DNA from: Protonemura montana
Taxonomy: Eukaryota; Arthropoda; Insecta; Plecoptera; Nemouridae
NCBI GenBank assembly: GCA_947568835.1
Contig: OX387606.1
Coordinates: 3,038,001-3,102,000 of the forward strand
DNA length: 64,000 nt
Reading direction: 5' to 3'
The notes under the pieces are model-generated. The model did no database searches and was not told where the DNA came from. It saw only the letters and a list, made by a program, of their open reading frames with translations. Below are positions 23,901 to 35,900 of this stretch, piece after piece; positions within the stretch are counted from its first letter, which is position 1, and each line of letters starts with the position of its first letter. The position numbers and the translations under genes are program-made.

Positions 23901-26900
23901 GCAACCAGCCCGAGTCCAAGTTTACCTTCCAGCCGTCGGCGCTGCTCTCCAACAAGGTACGTGTGGTCGAATTTCATACGCTTTTCCGAACGGTTTCACA
24001 TCGATAACACGTCTTGAAGGCTGTTGGTGCTCAACATCTTGGCTGGAGTCTCACTCATCGTGGACTTATGATCTCCACAGCTCTTCAACAGCATGCGTCG
24101 GCATTTCTTCTAACTATCTGTTGACTACATTGGATCGCTCAATCTGTCCCCTATCCCAGTTGTGAATCCCAGGCCCGTACTTAGCGCTACTCGGGTGCAG
24201 GTGTCACCAGCGGGGACCTAGCCGTGCCTTCAACATGACTGTACACAAACCCGACACGGCTTCCCATAAGGTCGCCGTCGACCAGAGCGCGCTTTGCATG
24301 CCGCCGTGCATTGCGACAGCTTTGATTTTCCTCGCGTACGCACGCACGCACGCACGCGACGCGTCCGAATCAGCCATGTGCGTGCGCTGACCATGTGTGC
24401 TCCTCTCGTTGCAGATGTCCGAGCCGAGCCGGCAGCCGGCGGCACCCGAACTCGCACGATCTCGTAAGTCAATCTCACTCTCACATCTCTGTGCTCGGAT
24501 CTCGCTCGCCTTGCCCATGTAAATGCTTTTGCAGCCGGAAACGCAGGAGCCCCGAAACGAGCAGCCGGATTGTTGCTGTGGCCAGTTTGCACATTTCGGT
24601 CCGGTTTAAGGCGCTCTCCTTGTGGAGCGTGGATGGGGGGGGGGGGGGGGGGGGGGGTCTAGTGTTAAATTGTCCCTCATCGATACTTTTCCAAAAGCAA
24701 CGTCTGTCCCGCATGGTTCTCATTTTCCAGTCGAGACGGCGTGCTCTTTCGAACTTCGACCTTTGATTCGCGAACCCTATCGACGTCTTTGCATCACTTT
24801 TTTAACGTATCCAGGCGACGAGATACCGTTTCGAGCGTTTGCAATGCTGTGTGGGTCGATCTCTTATCGCCGATGTCGGCTAATGAATAGTACCATCCCC
24901 TGACAGTTGGTAGACGGGCACCACCACGATGAAGTGGCAACAATCTGTTCGTGGCGCTCGCAAGATGTGATCGCCTCGGCATCATTTCATTCCCACCCCG
25001 TTAGGGGAGGTTGACGACGCGACCATCAGAGCGTCCCGACACTAGGGTTGGCGTCGCCTAGTTGCAACCTCGCTGCCTGCTAGGTGTTACTTGCTACGCT
25101 ACGTCAATTGGTGTACCGTCCTTCTGGAGAGACGTAATTAAATCCTCGTGTAGCTTTTACAATGTTTAGACTCGGATTATTAATCACCTGCTCGCTTCTT
25201 GTAACCATGGTGCATATGATCAACTTGTCAACGCGAACGAAGCGGAACGCAATTAAGTTAAGCCAACAGTGATTAAAGGCGCTAACTACGTTCCCTCGAC
25301 GTGATTAGCCAGCTAATCATGATTAGCTTAACAATGATCAGCCTTTTTTAGTGGAAGCATGAAGCTCGCTGTGTCAGCCCTTGGTGTTAGGTTGGGTTAG
25401 GTTGTGATCCTCGTGTGGGCTAGCCGATAAGGCCCGTGCGTGAGAGTGCGTCGCTGAACGCCGACCACCGCGCGGCGCGTTGCAACGAGATCGGCAACGA
25501 TTGGAGTCGGTCGGTGCAGCCAGCTTTTAGTTTCGTGGGAAGAAGCTGGCTCGGGTCGTGCGGCGACGACTCGATGCGATGCAAGCGCTGCTTGCTTGCC
25601 TGCCTGTCCCCTCCGATCTAATTGCGCTCTCCGCAACCTCCTCCCCCCCCCCCCCCCCCACCCCTCCATCGTCCCGTCGTGGCCGCTCGCTCGCCGAATC
25701 TTCGATCGAACACTCTGTTGTTCGCTCCCATCTGTTCTGCGCGCTCTCGTTCCCTCCCCATAGCGCTGTCTCGCTTGCAATCGTATCGCGGCCGACCCCG
25801 AATAGCGACGTCTCTCTCTACTACGACTGGCCGTGTCACCAAACGGCCTCTCTTTCTTTCTCTAGCTTGTGTCACGTAGTCCCTCTGCCGTCGTCCGTCT
25901 CTCTCGGAACCAGCACTCGACATCGTCTCCTCTCACTTGCACTCTTGCGCAATCCCCTTTCGGTCGAACTGCGTAGCGCGCGCTTGCAGTCGTCTCGCTC
26001 GCTCGCGCGGCTTGGCTGTATAGTCGCTACCCTTGTCGCACTCGTGGCGTGGGTCTGCGTGCCGTCCTCGTCGCACCCACGGACGGAAGCAGCAACGGCC
26101 GGCTGGCGCGCGTCATTCAACAAGTGAGCCCAAGCAGCGGACGCGGCGCGGCGGTAGTGTCTTTGTCTCGGTCGACTCGATCGGCTGCAGTATCGCCGTC
26201 ACTAGTAACAACGCGCGGTGACTCGTAGCGAGCGTGCGTGCGATCCTCTTGGCGGCGTCCTCCCAACGCGCGGCGTCGGCGTCTCGTCTGCGGATGTCCA
26301 CCTTGTGAGCGACAGTGCAGTGGTTAGTGGGAGCGTTTCCATCGCTTGTGTCATGTGTGCCGGCGTCATTTCGTCACCGGCTTCTCTTGACGTCTTCCCT
26401 CGCGGCGCGCATGTGTGGTGGTGGTGTTTGTCGCTCTGGCGTCGGCGTCGTGTCGCCGGCGTGGCCTCCTCGTGTCAGTCCTAGCACGGAGCACGGCGGC
26501 GTTGTGTCTAGAAGTGCGTTTGTTTCATCGAAACGACCGGCGTCCCCTCGTGGCCTCCGTTCGGTCATCTTGGCGGCGACGGCGTGGTCCGTGCGTTTTC
26601 TCGCGACCGGTCTGCGCTGTTCCGCGCCGACGATTCTGCGCTTTCGACACGGACCGGCCCAGAGGTTGTTGTCCTTCCTCCGTCGTCGTCGTCGGAGGCG
26701 TCCCTGTACAGCGACGTCTCGAGCGATGGTCAGCACGTGCTTTGCAGCTTAGGTGAAACACGATCGCTTTGTCGATCGCCGTGGTTGTAAATACGCTGGA
26801 CGAATCACGACAAGACATGCCCGATCTGGGGCCGGGCACATCCGGCGTGGGCCTGTCCATGCTTCAGCAGAGGCTGAGGGCACGGATCGCCGAGCCGGCC

Positions 26901-29900
26901 TTGTCTGCTCTAGGGCCGATCTTCGAAGTGGGACCCAGCTGCCGTGTCGCGCGAGTTACCCTGCTTGTCGTGAAACCGGAGCGAACACGATCTAGCGACA
27001 ACGTCTTGACACCCCATGCAATAGGGAGCCAATTGTATTCATGCCTGAGTGACAAATGTCTGTGACGCTGTTTTCCGTGACTAGTTCCATGATACGACAG
27101 CGACCATATTGGAGTGTGATTGTGTGTGCTGTTCTCATCGCTGCAATCGATGGCGAACCTTGCAGAATGAGCGGGATGGCGTCCCTGAGAGTCGTGCAGT
27201 CTGAAATACATGACGGCCCACAGTGAACATCTCACTGGTTTCCTTTCAATCGCTTATCAGTTGGCATAGCGATGTTCTGACCCAGTGCCGTCCCATTTCA
27301 TTGCCGCTCCTGCCCGGCAGCTGGGCGAAACACGCAAGGTGTGTCGGACAGGTGCGTGGACGAGACGATCTCCCTCTCTGTGTCTGCAGATCGCGCGGCA
27401 GTCAGCCCGCTCGCAGCCGTTGGCGTCCCTCACGGCGTCCAGACGTCCACCAGCGTCGCGCCTTGCGCCGCCGCCGCCTCTTCCTCGGCGCCGCCGCACA
27501 CGTGAGTCTCGTCCGCATGGAATGCCGACTAGCCGGTCTCTGTTTCAGCGCGAAATTCTTGTGACACTTCCCACCGGCCAGCCACCTGTCAGACAGTATT
27601 TCACTAATCTCTTGCATTTATTTTGTATACAAATGCGTGCTAATGCAGTTGTTGCGTCTGGTTTGCGTGCACCTAGCTGATAGACTTAATATAGGCCGCC
27701 CTGTCGAATGCATGAGATAGCGGCGAGTCGTTCCCAGGCGATTTGGCGCCGAGTCCCGCGATGCAATCACTCGGCCCGCTAAACCTATTCGCACAACCAA
27801 GCGGCAGATTAGAGCGGTCGCCCCAAGGTGTAATTACTCAAGTACCGAGACCAGTTGAGAGCGTTTAATGCCACCTAGCTGCATGTCCAGAGTTGACTGG
27901 GGGGACGCCGTTGACCGTCGCCGTCTCTGTTGCAGGACCAACTTGGAGTGCGACCTGCGACTCTCCGAAGACAGCGACGACGACAAGGTGAGCGCAACTT
28001 TTGCTTCTTCAGTAGTTGAGTTACCAAGGATAAGATACGGCTGAGTGCAACATGTCTTATTTTCGTGCCACCCGCTGCCACTTCCACTCAGGGTTTAGAA
28101 ACATTTCAAAGCTCACGCTCTAAGAGCTTCGAGACTCGATGTCTGATGGCGCACGCTGTTTCAGGATGAGATGGGGGTCGTGGGCGCCCGTGGAGGCGTC
28201 GCGGATGTGCTCCCTCCGACAGCGTCGTCGACGCCGCGCGTGGACGCCAACACGTAAGCCATGCCTGTTCCCATCACAGCTCTATCAGCCACTTCGTGAC
28301 GTCACACGACGGCGGTGGCGATCGATGCAAGCGCACACACTCACTTTCCCTCGCGTCCTGCGTTACGTCCCCATGCAGCGCTGCGAACGCATGGCAGCTG
28401 CAGCGACTTGCACCATCTGCCGCCCGGTGCAGGCGCCGACTGCAATCGTGGTGCAAGAGAATTCAACGCCGACTAATCATAGGAAATACTCTCCCTATTC
28501 ATACCAGATTTACTAACTAATGTGGAGTCCGTTTTGCAGTGCCGGGATGTCCCCAATTATTGTGATAATCTTAGCTGATGATAATTGTCAATATGAGCTT
28601 TGTTTTGAGTCAACTCCTAGCGTCGTCGGGGGGATCAAGTCGCGCCGGTTTACTCGAGGTGGCAAACTTTCCTTTAGTTTAGGTAACATTGGTTTATTTT
28701 CGCCCGAAAACATTGGTTCAACTTTGGCTAGAATCTGTCTTCAACAAAAATAGTATAATCACAATACTGACAATTAATCCAGCGACTTGTTTCGTACTTC
28801 GGAGATTATTTGTTCATATGATTTCAAACTTGTTATCTTTGCTTGGATATGTAATCGTCATTGAACTACGCGGATTAAATGCTGAGACCTGCTCTATCGG
28901 TCACCTGTGTGAGCATTCCAGGAAACTGGTAAGGAATGCGTTCCTTCAAGTGTTCGCGTGTCCACTTTCAATATCGTGAGCACGCTGCGAAAGTGTGCCA
29001 ACATTTGTGATCCCCGAAAAGTTCCCTACCCAGATGTGCCCCGTCTGATTTTCGCCCTGTATCCCCTCGGAACGAAGGGTGCTATTTTTGTCACCGCACT
29101 CGTCTAACCCAATTTAGTGCGCCCCCTTGTCTATGGGTGCCGTGCGGGAGGAGCTGGTTAACTGGAAACACGTTCAGGTGGCGGCATGACCTTCCCAGAA
29201 AGCACTTCCTTCCCTCCTCCTTCTCACCACGCATCCGCTTCGTGTCTTGCTCGCTCAGGATGTTCAGGATGTCGGCCACTTCCTCAACATCCTCGCAGGC
29301 GCTCTCCTCCGCGCAATCAGCTGACACGATCTCGCCAGCCGCCGACACCGGGTCTTTGTTTGCCAGAAGCGCAGCCTAGCATCTTGTCTAGTGCATCTAA
29401 TTGAAGGCACTCTTCATAACACTGGGATCTCATGTCAGCTGCTTAGAGAGGAAATACACTTTGCACCGATAGAATCCAAGAATGGGCTTGTCTTCTGAGA
29501 GCAAACAAATTGCTTCATTATTGCGAAGTGGTCCGATTTTCATGTGTCCCATTTGCGGCGCTTTTTGGGACGCAATTGCGATTTGAGCCAGCGTGGAGCA
29601 CTCCAGGGCGAACGCACGTGACGTGCGTGGAAGCCGCACATTACCCTTCCTGTCGGTGGCACTACGGGCGAAGGTCGCGCTAGGCCCGCCTGTTGCACAC
29701 CCCTTGCAATCAGACACCCAGCTCCCCAGCAAGACCTGCACCTATCGAAGCCCACGCCGACGGTGTCCCGATCCCCGACATCGGTGCAGTGTCGAATGAT
29801 CGCTTTCTTGTGTCCCACGGCCGGTGACCAGATGGTTGCCCGAGGGAGGGCCTTGCGTTGTGATGCTCCGTTTCACGCTCATAGGATGTTATGTGAATGG

Positions 29901-32900
29901 AGATCCCCGTCCGCCCCGTACCCTTGTAATGAGCTACCTGTCAGGTAGGCTACCTGAAGGGTTGGCGCTTGGTCACCGCGTTGCCAAATCGTCCGCGAAT
30001 CATCCCCTAGCCCCTAACCAGGTGTCCTTCGGACTTGCTAACAAAACTGATCCCCGTGTTGCCTATTGTTCGGCCGCCCTGAGCTACTCGACGGCAGTGA
30101 CGCCGCTTGTTCCGAGTAGTATGTAGCAAGAATGTTGACCTCTCGGTTAAAGGACGCAATTGTGGATCGCATGTCGGCCTGCTGCCCCCGCCTGTCCTCC
30201 TCTGCCCCCGCCTGTCCTCCTCTGCCCCCGCCTGTCCTCCTCTGCCCCCGCCTGTCCTCCTCTGCCCCCGCCGCGCCGCGCCGGCATTAGCTGGAATTAT
30301 TCATGTGCCTTGCGAGAGATAATGAGCTCGCAGCATTTCGGGGACACGTTCGCCCGGCGGGACGACGTTGCTGACGAAATCCCCCTGTCGTGTCTGACGT
30401 AGCAATTTAGTCCGCTAGTACATTCGGTCCCTCCCATATATTGGGCCCTGGAAAAGATTTTATTGCTTCTTGTATCTTCTCCTGACAGTTTTACTGGCTC
30501 TCTTCTATGGGGTGATACAAATCACTCAAGTCCTTACTCTAATATTTATATTTTGACTGCCTTTTCTCAGACCATGACTTCCTTATGTATATTCCTGTCG
30601 ATATCCACACTGGAAATGTTTGTTGTTGAAACTTAAAGTCAACTTTCAAACTTGAATTTGCAGAAGTGGATTTCATCCTAAATGAACTCAAGCCAACACA
30701 TTCCATGTCATGATTCATGATATTATTATTCAAATATGCTTGCTACTTTCCATGTTTTCCCTGGGTCCATGGTGAATTGTTACTGAGATACACTTCTCAT
30801 CAATTAGAGTAAACCCCTCTCTAAAGTTGCAATGTGAATTCTTCACAGTAATAAAGGTATCCCTATGTTTGCCTGATCATACCCTGGCTTGGGGATTGCT
30901 TCAAGCTCTGCTTGCCTCCGTTGCTTCCTTGCTCCGTGCCTAACTTAGTGTTTTCCTACTTGTAGACGTCTGCCGCGTGGGCTGAGGGTCCCAGCGCTGG
31001 CCCCACCGATGTCGCCCCTGCGCAGCTCCAGCAGCGAGCCGGACTCTGACTCGTCCGGCTCGGACTCTGAGTCGAGTTCCAGCTCCGAGCCTGCTGTCCC
31101 CCCGGCTGCCGCCCCCGAGCCGGTCGCTGCCCCCGAGCCAGCCGTTCTACAGCCTCCAGACACCCCCAAAGAGAAGCCGCGGTGGAACCTCATGTAAGCC
31201 TGCGGCAGAATCGCTCTGCTTGTTTTATAGCGTCACGATGTGGTTTTATTTCAATTTTCAGTAGCTTTGTATGACAGAACTTTGTTATCGGAGCTATTTA
31301 GTTCAGAAAAGAGTTGATCATCTTTAACATTTTTCATACATTTCTCCAAGTCACACCAAGCAACTTGATATGCCTGCCACTGCATTGAAACAAATTGACA
31401 ATATGCTATAATGTCACCTGCCAAACATTGTAGAATTTAACAGATGAAGTGTCTGCAAAAAAATGTCGAATTTGCCATACATTTTGGTATTGTTTTAATG
31501 CAACAATAATAATAATGATTTGTCTTTTGTGATCCGCAGAGGGTGACAATCTGTGGCTTGAGGTCAACATCAAAGCACATTGTCGGTGCTATTTCTTGTC
31601 CTAACCACGAAATGCTTTCCAACGCGCAGGTACTACATCAAGACTGAGGACGTTAAGAAGGCGAGCCCGACGGCCGCGGCATCAGCAACTGGTGGCGGCG
31701 CCGACTCGGACTCTGACTTCGATGCCGTCAAGCGAGCGGCCGCGGCGCCGCTGCCGCTGATATCGGCGCTCTCCGACTCGGACGATGACGCCGCTCGGAG
31801 GCGGAGATTCCCAGCCGCAGTAGCGAGGAACGTTTCCACCGACTCGGACTCTGACCACCACGAGCCAATGGTTAGTAGACTATTGCAACAATTAATTAGC
31901 GGTGCTATTTACACAAGGAACAGTATTGGGCCCAATCCTATTCCTCATTTATGTAAATGAACTTTGTAGCCTTAAAATTGATAGTGATATAATTACCTAT
32001 GCTGATGATTCGGCGCTCATTTTCAGTGACTTAACATGGTTGGGGGTATTTGAAAAAACAAACAGAACTCTCAACTTAGTATACTCCTGGCTAAACAGTA
32101 ACTTCCTTACTTTAAACAAAAATAAGACTACTTACATTGTATTCACACATGATTCTAGAACCCGTCCTGATAAAATTTATAGCTTAAAGATACATGAAAG
32201 AAATGGTTAGAAACATTGTGGACAAAACTGTTACAAAATTAAACATGAAAAGTCAGCTAAATACTTGGGAATCACAATAGACCAGAACTTAAAATAGCAT
32301 CCACACATAACTAGCTTGCGGTCAAAGGCTAGAGACAAAGGCAAGATAATTTTGTGAAAAATTTAAAGAATAAAAGAAATTTAAAAAATATATATATTCT
32401 AGGATATCTGTATATCTAGTTACCAGATGTATGTTTGTTTCCATGTAACATTTGTAAAACGTGTTGTTTGGACTTATTAAAATTAATTGTTCACAGGAGA
32501 GGGAGCAGCAGTTGAATTTTAGAATTTTGTATGCTTATTGTATGCTTAATAGGGAACAGCAATCTTTGAGAAGGTAGTAGTGGTCCAAGAAGTTAAACTA
32601 CTTTTTAGTTCAGTGATATAGCTTAAACATTTCATTGCACTTCCCTATTATGCCAATGATGGTGAGATGATATCAGCAGTGACACGAGCAGAGACAACTT
32701 GAAAGGCAGAGCTAACTTTGTTACGTTGTTGCAGGAGAAGCCACGGTTTCCCAAGCGGGCGTCGCTGCGGCGGTCGCGGCAGTCGTCGGACGAGGTTCGC
32801 CGCGAAGCTCCGCCTCTAATAGGGGAGGCGGCTCGCAAGAAAGCGCGCTCGCCGAGCGAGTCCGATGACGAGGGTGAGTCTACTCTTTGGCTGGCTAAAT

Positions 32901-35900
32901 AGGGCTCCTTCATCAACTTAATCAGGAACTCAAAAGAAGGCTTTTCATACTGGGGGTTTTTGAATGATAGTAGATAGTAGATAGTGATAGTAGATAGTGT
33001 TAAATTGTGCATGTTGCTTTTTACAATTGTTATTGGAGAAAAGTCGAGTAAAGTAAAAGTGAAGTTAAGTAAAAGAGACAAGCTAGGAAACAACAGGAAG
33101 ATGTACTTTGTTTTACCTAGAGTTTTAAACTCAGTTTAAACTAGTTCCAAGATTAGATAAAGTAGACAAAACCTTTATAAGTAAAACCCATACTGAATCA
33201 CCACCTGTTGTGAATATTTCTTTGAGAGAATGAAGAAATAAAAGTGTACCACGTACCAAACTCCCAAGTATTAATTCTAAATGTTTATTTTGCAGACACA
33301 ATAGTTTTTAAATGACGTTAGATAGAGTTACCTAACACCTGTTTTCCTTCCACAGACCGGCCGATGAAAGCAGAGCGCCTGTCTCGCCCGGAGGAGAAGC
33401 GCAAGCGTCCTCGTGGGCGACCACCGAAGGAGCAAGTCACCAAACCGCACAAAGAGCCTGGGGTCAAGCCGCCCAAGGAGCCGAAGCCCAGCCCGCCAAA
33501 GCCTGTCAAGCCTCCGAAGGAAGCCAAGAAGGAACCCAAGCCCATCAAAGATCCCAAGCCAGTAAAAGAGGCCAAACCGGTCAAGGAGAAGCCAGTCAAG
33601 GAGGCCAAGCCAGCCAAGGAGGCCAAGCCTGGCAAGGAGCCCAAACCAAAGCCGCCCAAGCCGAAGGCAAAGGTGGACCGCGACAGCTCCGAAGATCGCG
33701 GCAAGCGACGGCGCCGCGAGTCGGAGGCTGAGGAACGCCGCGCAAAACGCGAGGAGGCAAAGCGTGGCAAGCTTCGCATCAAGAGCGAGCCCGTCTGCCC
33801 GACGACGTCCGACAGCGAGGATGGGGCCGGCGCCGCTGCGGCCAGCGCACGGCTGCACTGGGACAGCGACGCCGGCAAGGAGGAGAGCCCGCCCAAGTTG
33901 GACTCCGAGTGCAAGGCCATCCAGGACAAGAAGAAGTCGGACACTCTACGCAAGCTGTTCTCGGGCGGCGCCAAGGGCGGAGGCAAGGGCGGAAAGGGCG
34001 GCAAGGCGACGCCAGGCATCATCGTCGAGGGAGATCGCGTGCCCAGTATCATGTGCCGTGTGGATCTGTCGAGGATCGAAGGCGGCCTGCTGGCCAAGAT
34101 CGGGGTCAAGGACGAGAAGTACAAGCAAGAAGACGGTGGCTTTCGAGTGAAGGAGGAGTGCAAGACTCGTGAAGACAGGGGGAGCAGAGTGAAAGAAGAT
34201 TTTAAAACGCGTGACGATAGTGGGGGAAGAGTGAAAGACGATTACAAGTCGCGGGATGATAGCGGTGGCCGGGTTAAGGAGGATCGTGTTAAGTTGGCAA
34301 ATCGGACCGGGGGGCAAGGCAAGGCGGGGAGTGAGGTGCGCACGCGGACTGAGTTGGCGGACACCCGGCAGGAGGGCGGCGGTGGCAAGAAGCGGCGGAA
34401 GCGAGAAGACAAAACGTGAGTGTCGTAGTCGATAGCACTTGACTACATTGTGTGCCATTTTTTCTGTTTTTTTGTCGGGGAAACATTATGACTGGTAACA
34501 ATTTTTACATAAGATATTTAAAAAAAAAACCTAAACTGCATGCTCAGAGAGGAAGGATAGCTTTCTGCATTTTACGTTGACAGTGCATCTAGAAACTGTT
34601 TCACTCGTGGTTGTGGGATTTTGTTAAATAGTTTCTAGAAGAGATACATAATGTAGTTGGAAATTTTGCTGATGTTTTAAGTGAATGTAAAACAACTCCA
34701 TAGGAAGGAATCGGTGCTTTTTAAACAAAGGATTGAGAATGACAGTATGGATGACACTTGCATGTTTGTGTTTGTGAGCCTTTGTTTTTAAATGTAGACA
34801 GAATGATGACTGCTTTGTCTACCTGTCAATTCAGACAGGCATTGTTCTCTTTGTCCATTAACAACTTGCTTCAGGCATAAATTATGGACAAGACAGTTAA
34901 ACCAAGTGCCTAATGAGTAATGTATTTTATTTTCCTAATGACCAATGAGTAAGGATTTAATCTCTTGTATAGGATAAGACAATTGCTTGAGCATGCTTGC
35001 AGGAATTGCTGTGGACACATTATTTTACTAACTTGCTTCAGACATTTTGTAAACAGACTTTTGAAGAAGGTTAACTTATCGATTCGTACTCATATGAAAC
35101 TGCCCTTCTGCGCCAGCTGTGGGGATGCTATGCCCTCATTAAAACGGCATTTGCAAATTAGTTTTTATTCAGTCAAAAGTATCTACGTTGTAATGTTTAT
35201 GCAGTAGATAGGTAACCAGGTTGTGGACTTTTGAGGAGAAGGCAACGTATGCAAAGTATATCTAGCATTGAGGATGTCATTTTATTTAAGCAATGCACTT
35301 TAGAAGCACGCAGTTAAAGTGCAAGAAAGCAAGAGAGAAGGCCTTCGGTCTAAGAAGTTGTTGACTTACGGACGGCCATTCTAATTTCTAACTGACTTGT
35401 ACTTGAGTGAGACTTGCTTGCTTGGTTCTTGTGGGATTGGCAACTGGCCAATTTGTAACAAGGTTTTGCGTTAGTCTGATGGTGTCTAGATTTAAACTTC
35501 ATATATCAATTCGAACCTTTGTGGTTGGGCAATTATCCAGCAGTTTTCGTGGACATTTCTGTTTGAATCCAGACAAACACGTTTTGAAATTTGTGACAAT
35601 TCCCATACAATACTAGAAGCATATTTCAGAAACCACTCTTTGAGCTAATGGAAAGAGATGAACTTTCTCTTGGTTGTAGCAGTGAATTTTTTATATCTTT
35701 TCAATGCTTAACACCCCCACAATCCAAGGTGTGCTTGGAAATATCTGTCACATTTGAGGAAAACAAGGCTTTGTGTTGACAATTTTGTTTGTTTGTTTGT
35801 GCGATGGCAGCGGTGAAGGACGCAAACACAAGCGCAGCCGACAGTCGGGCTCTGTAACGTCGCGGAGTTCTGTCGCCTCCAGCGACCACCGGTTACCGCC

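Noticed and set aside
26818-26960. Frame [20 protein letters not shown] as an alternative AFF first exon
   Set aside because: No convincing donor follows in the phase needed by the exon at 27390.
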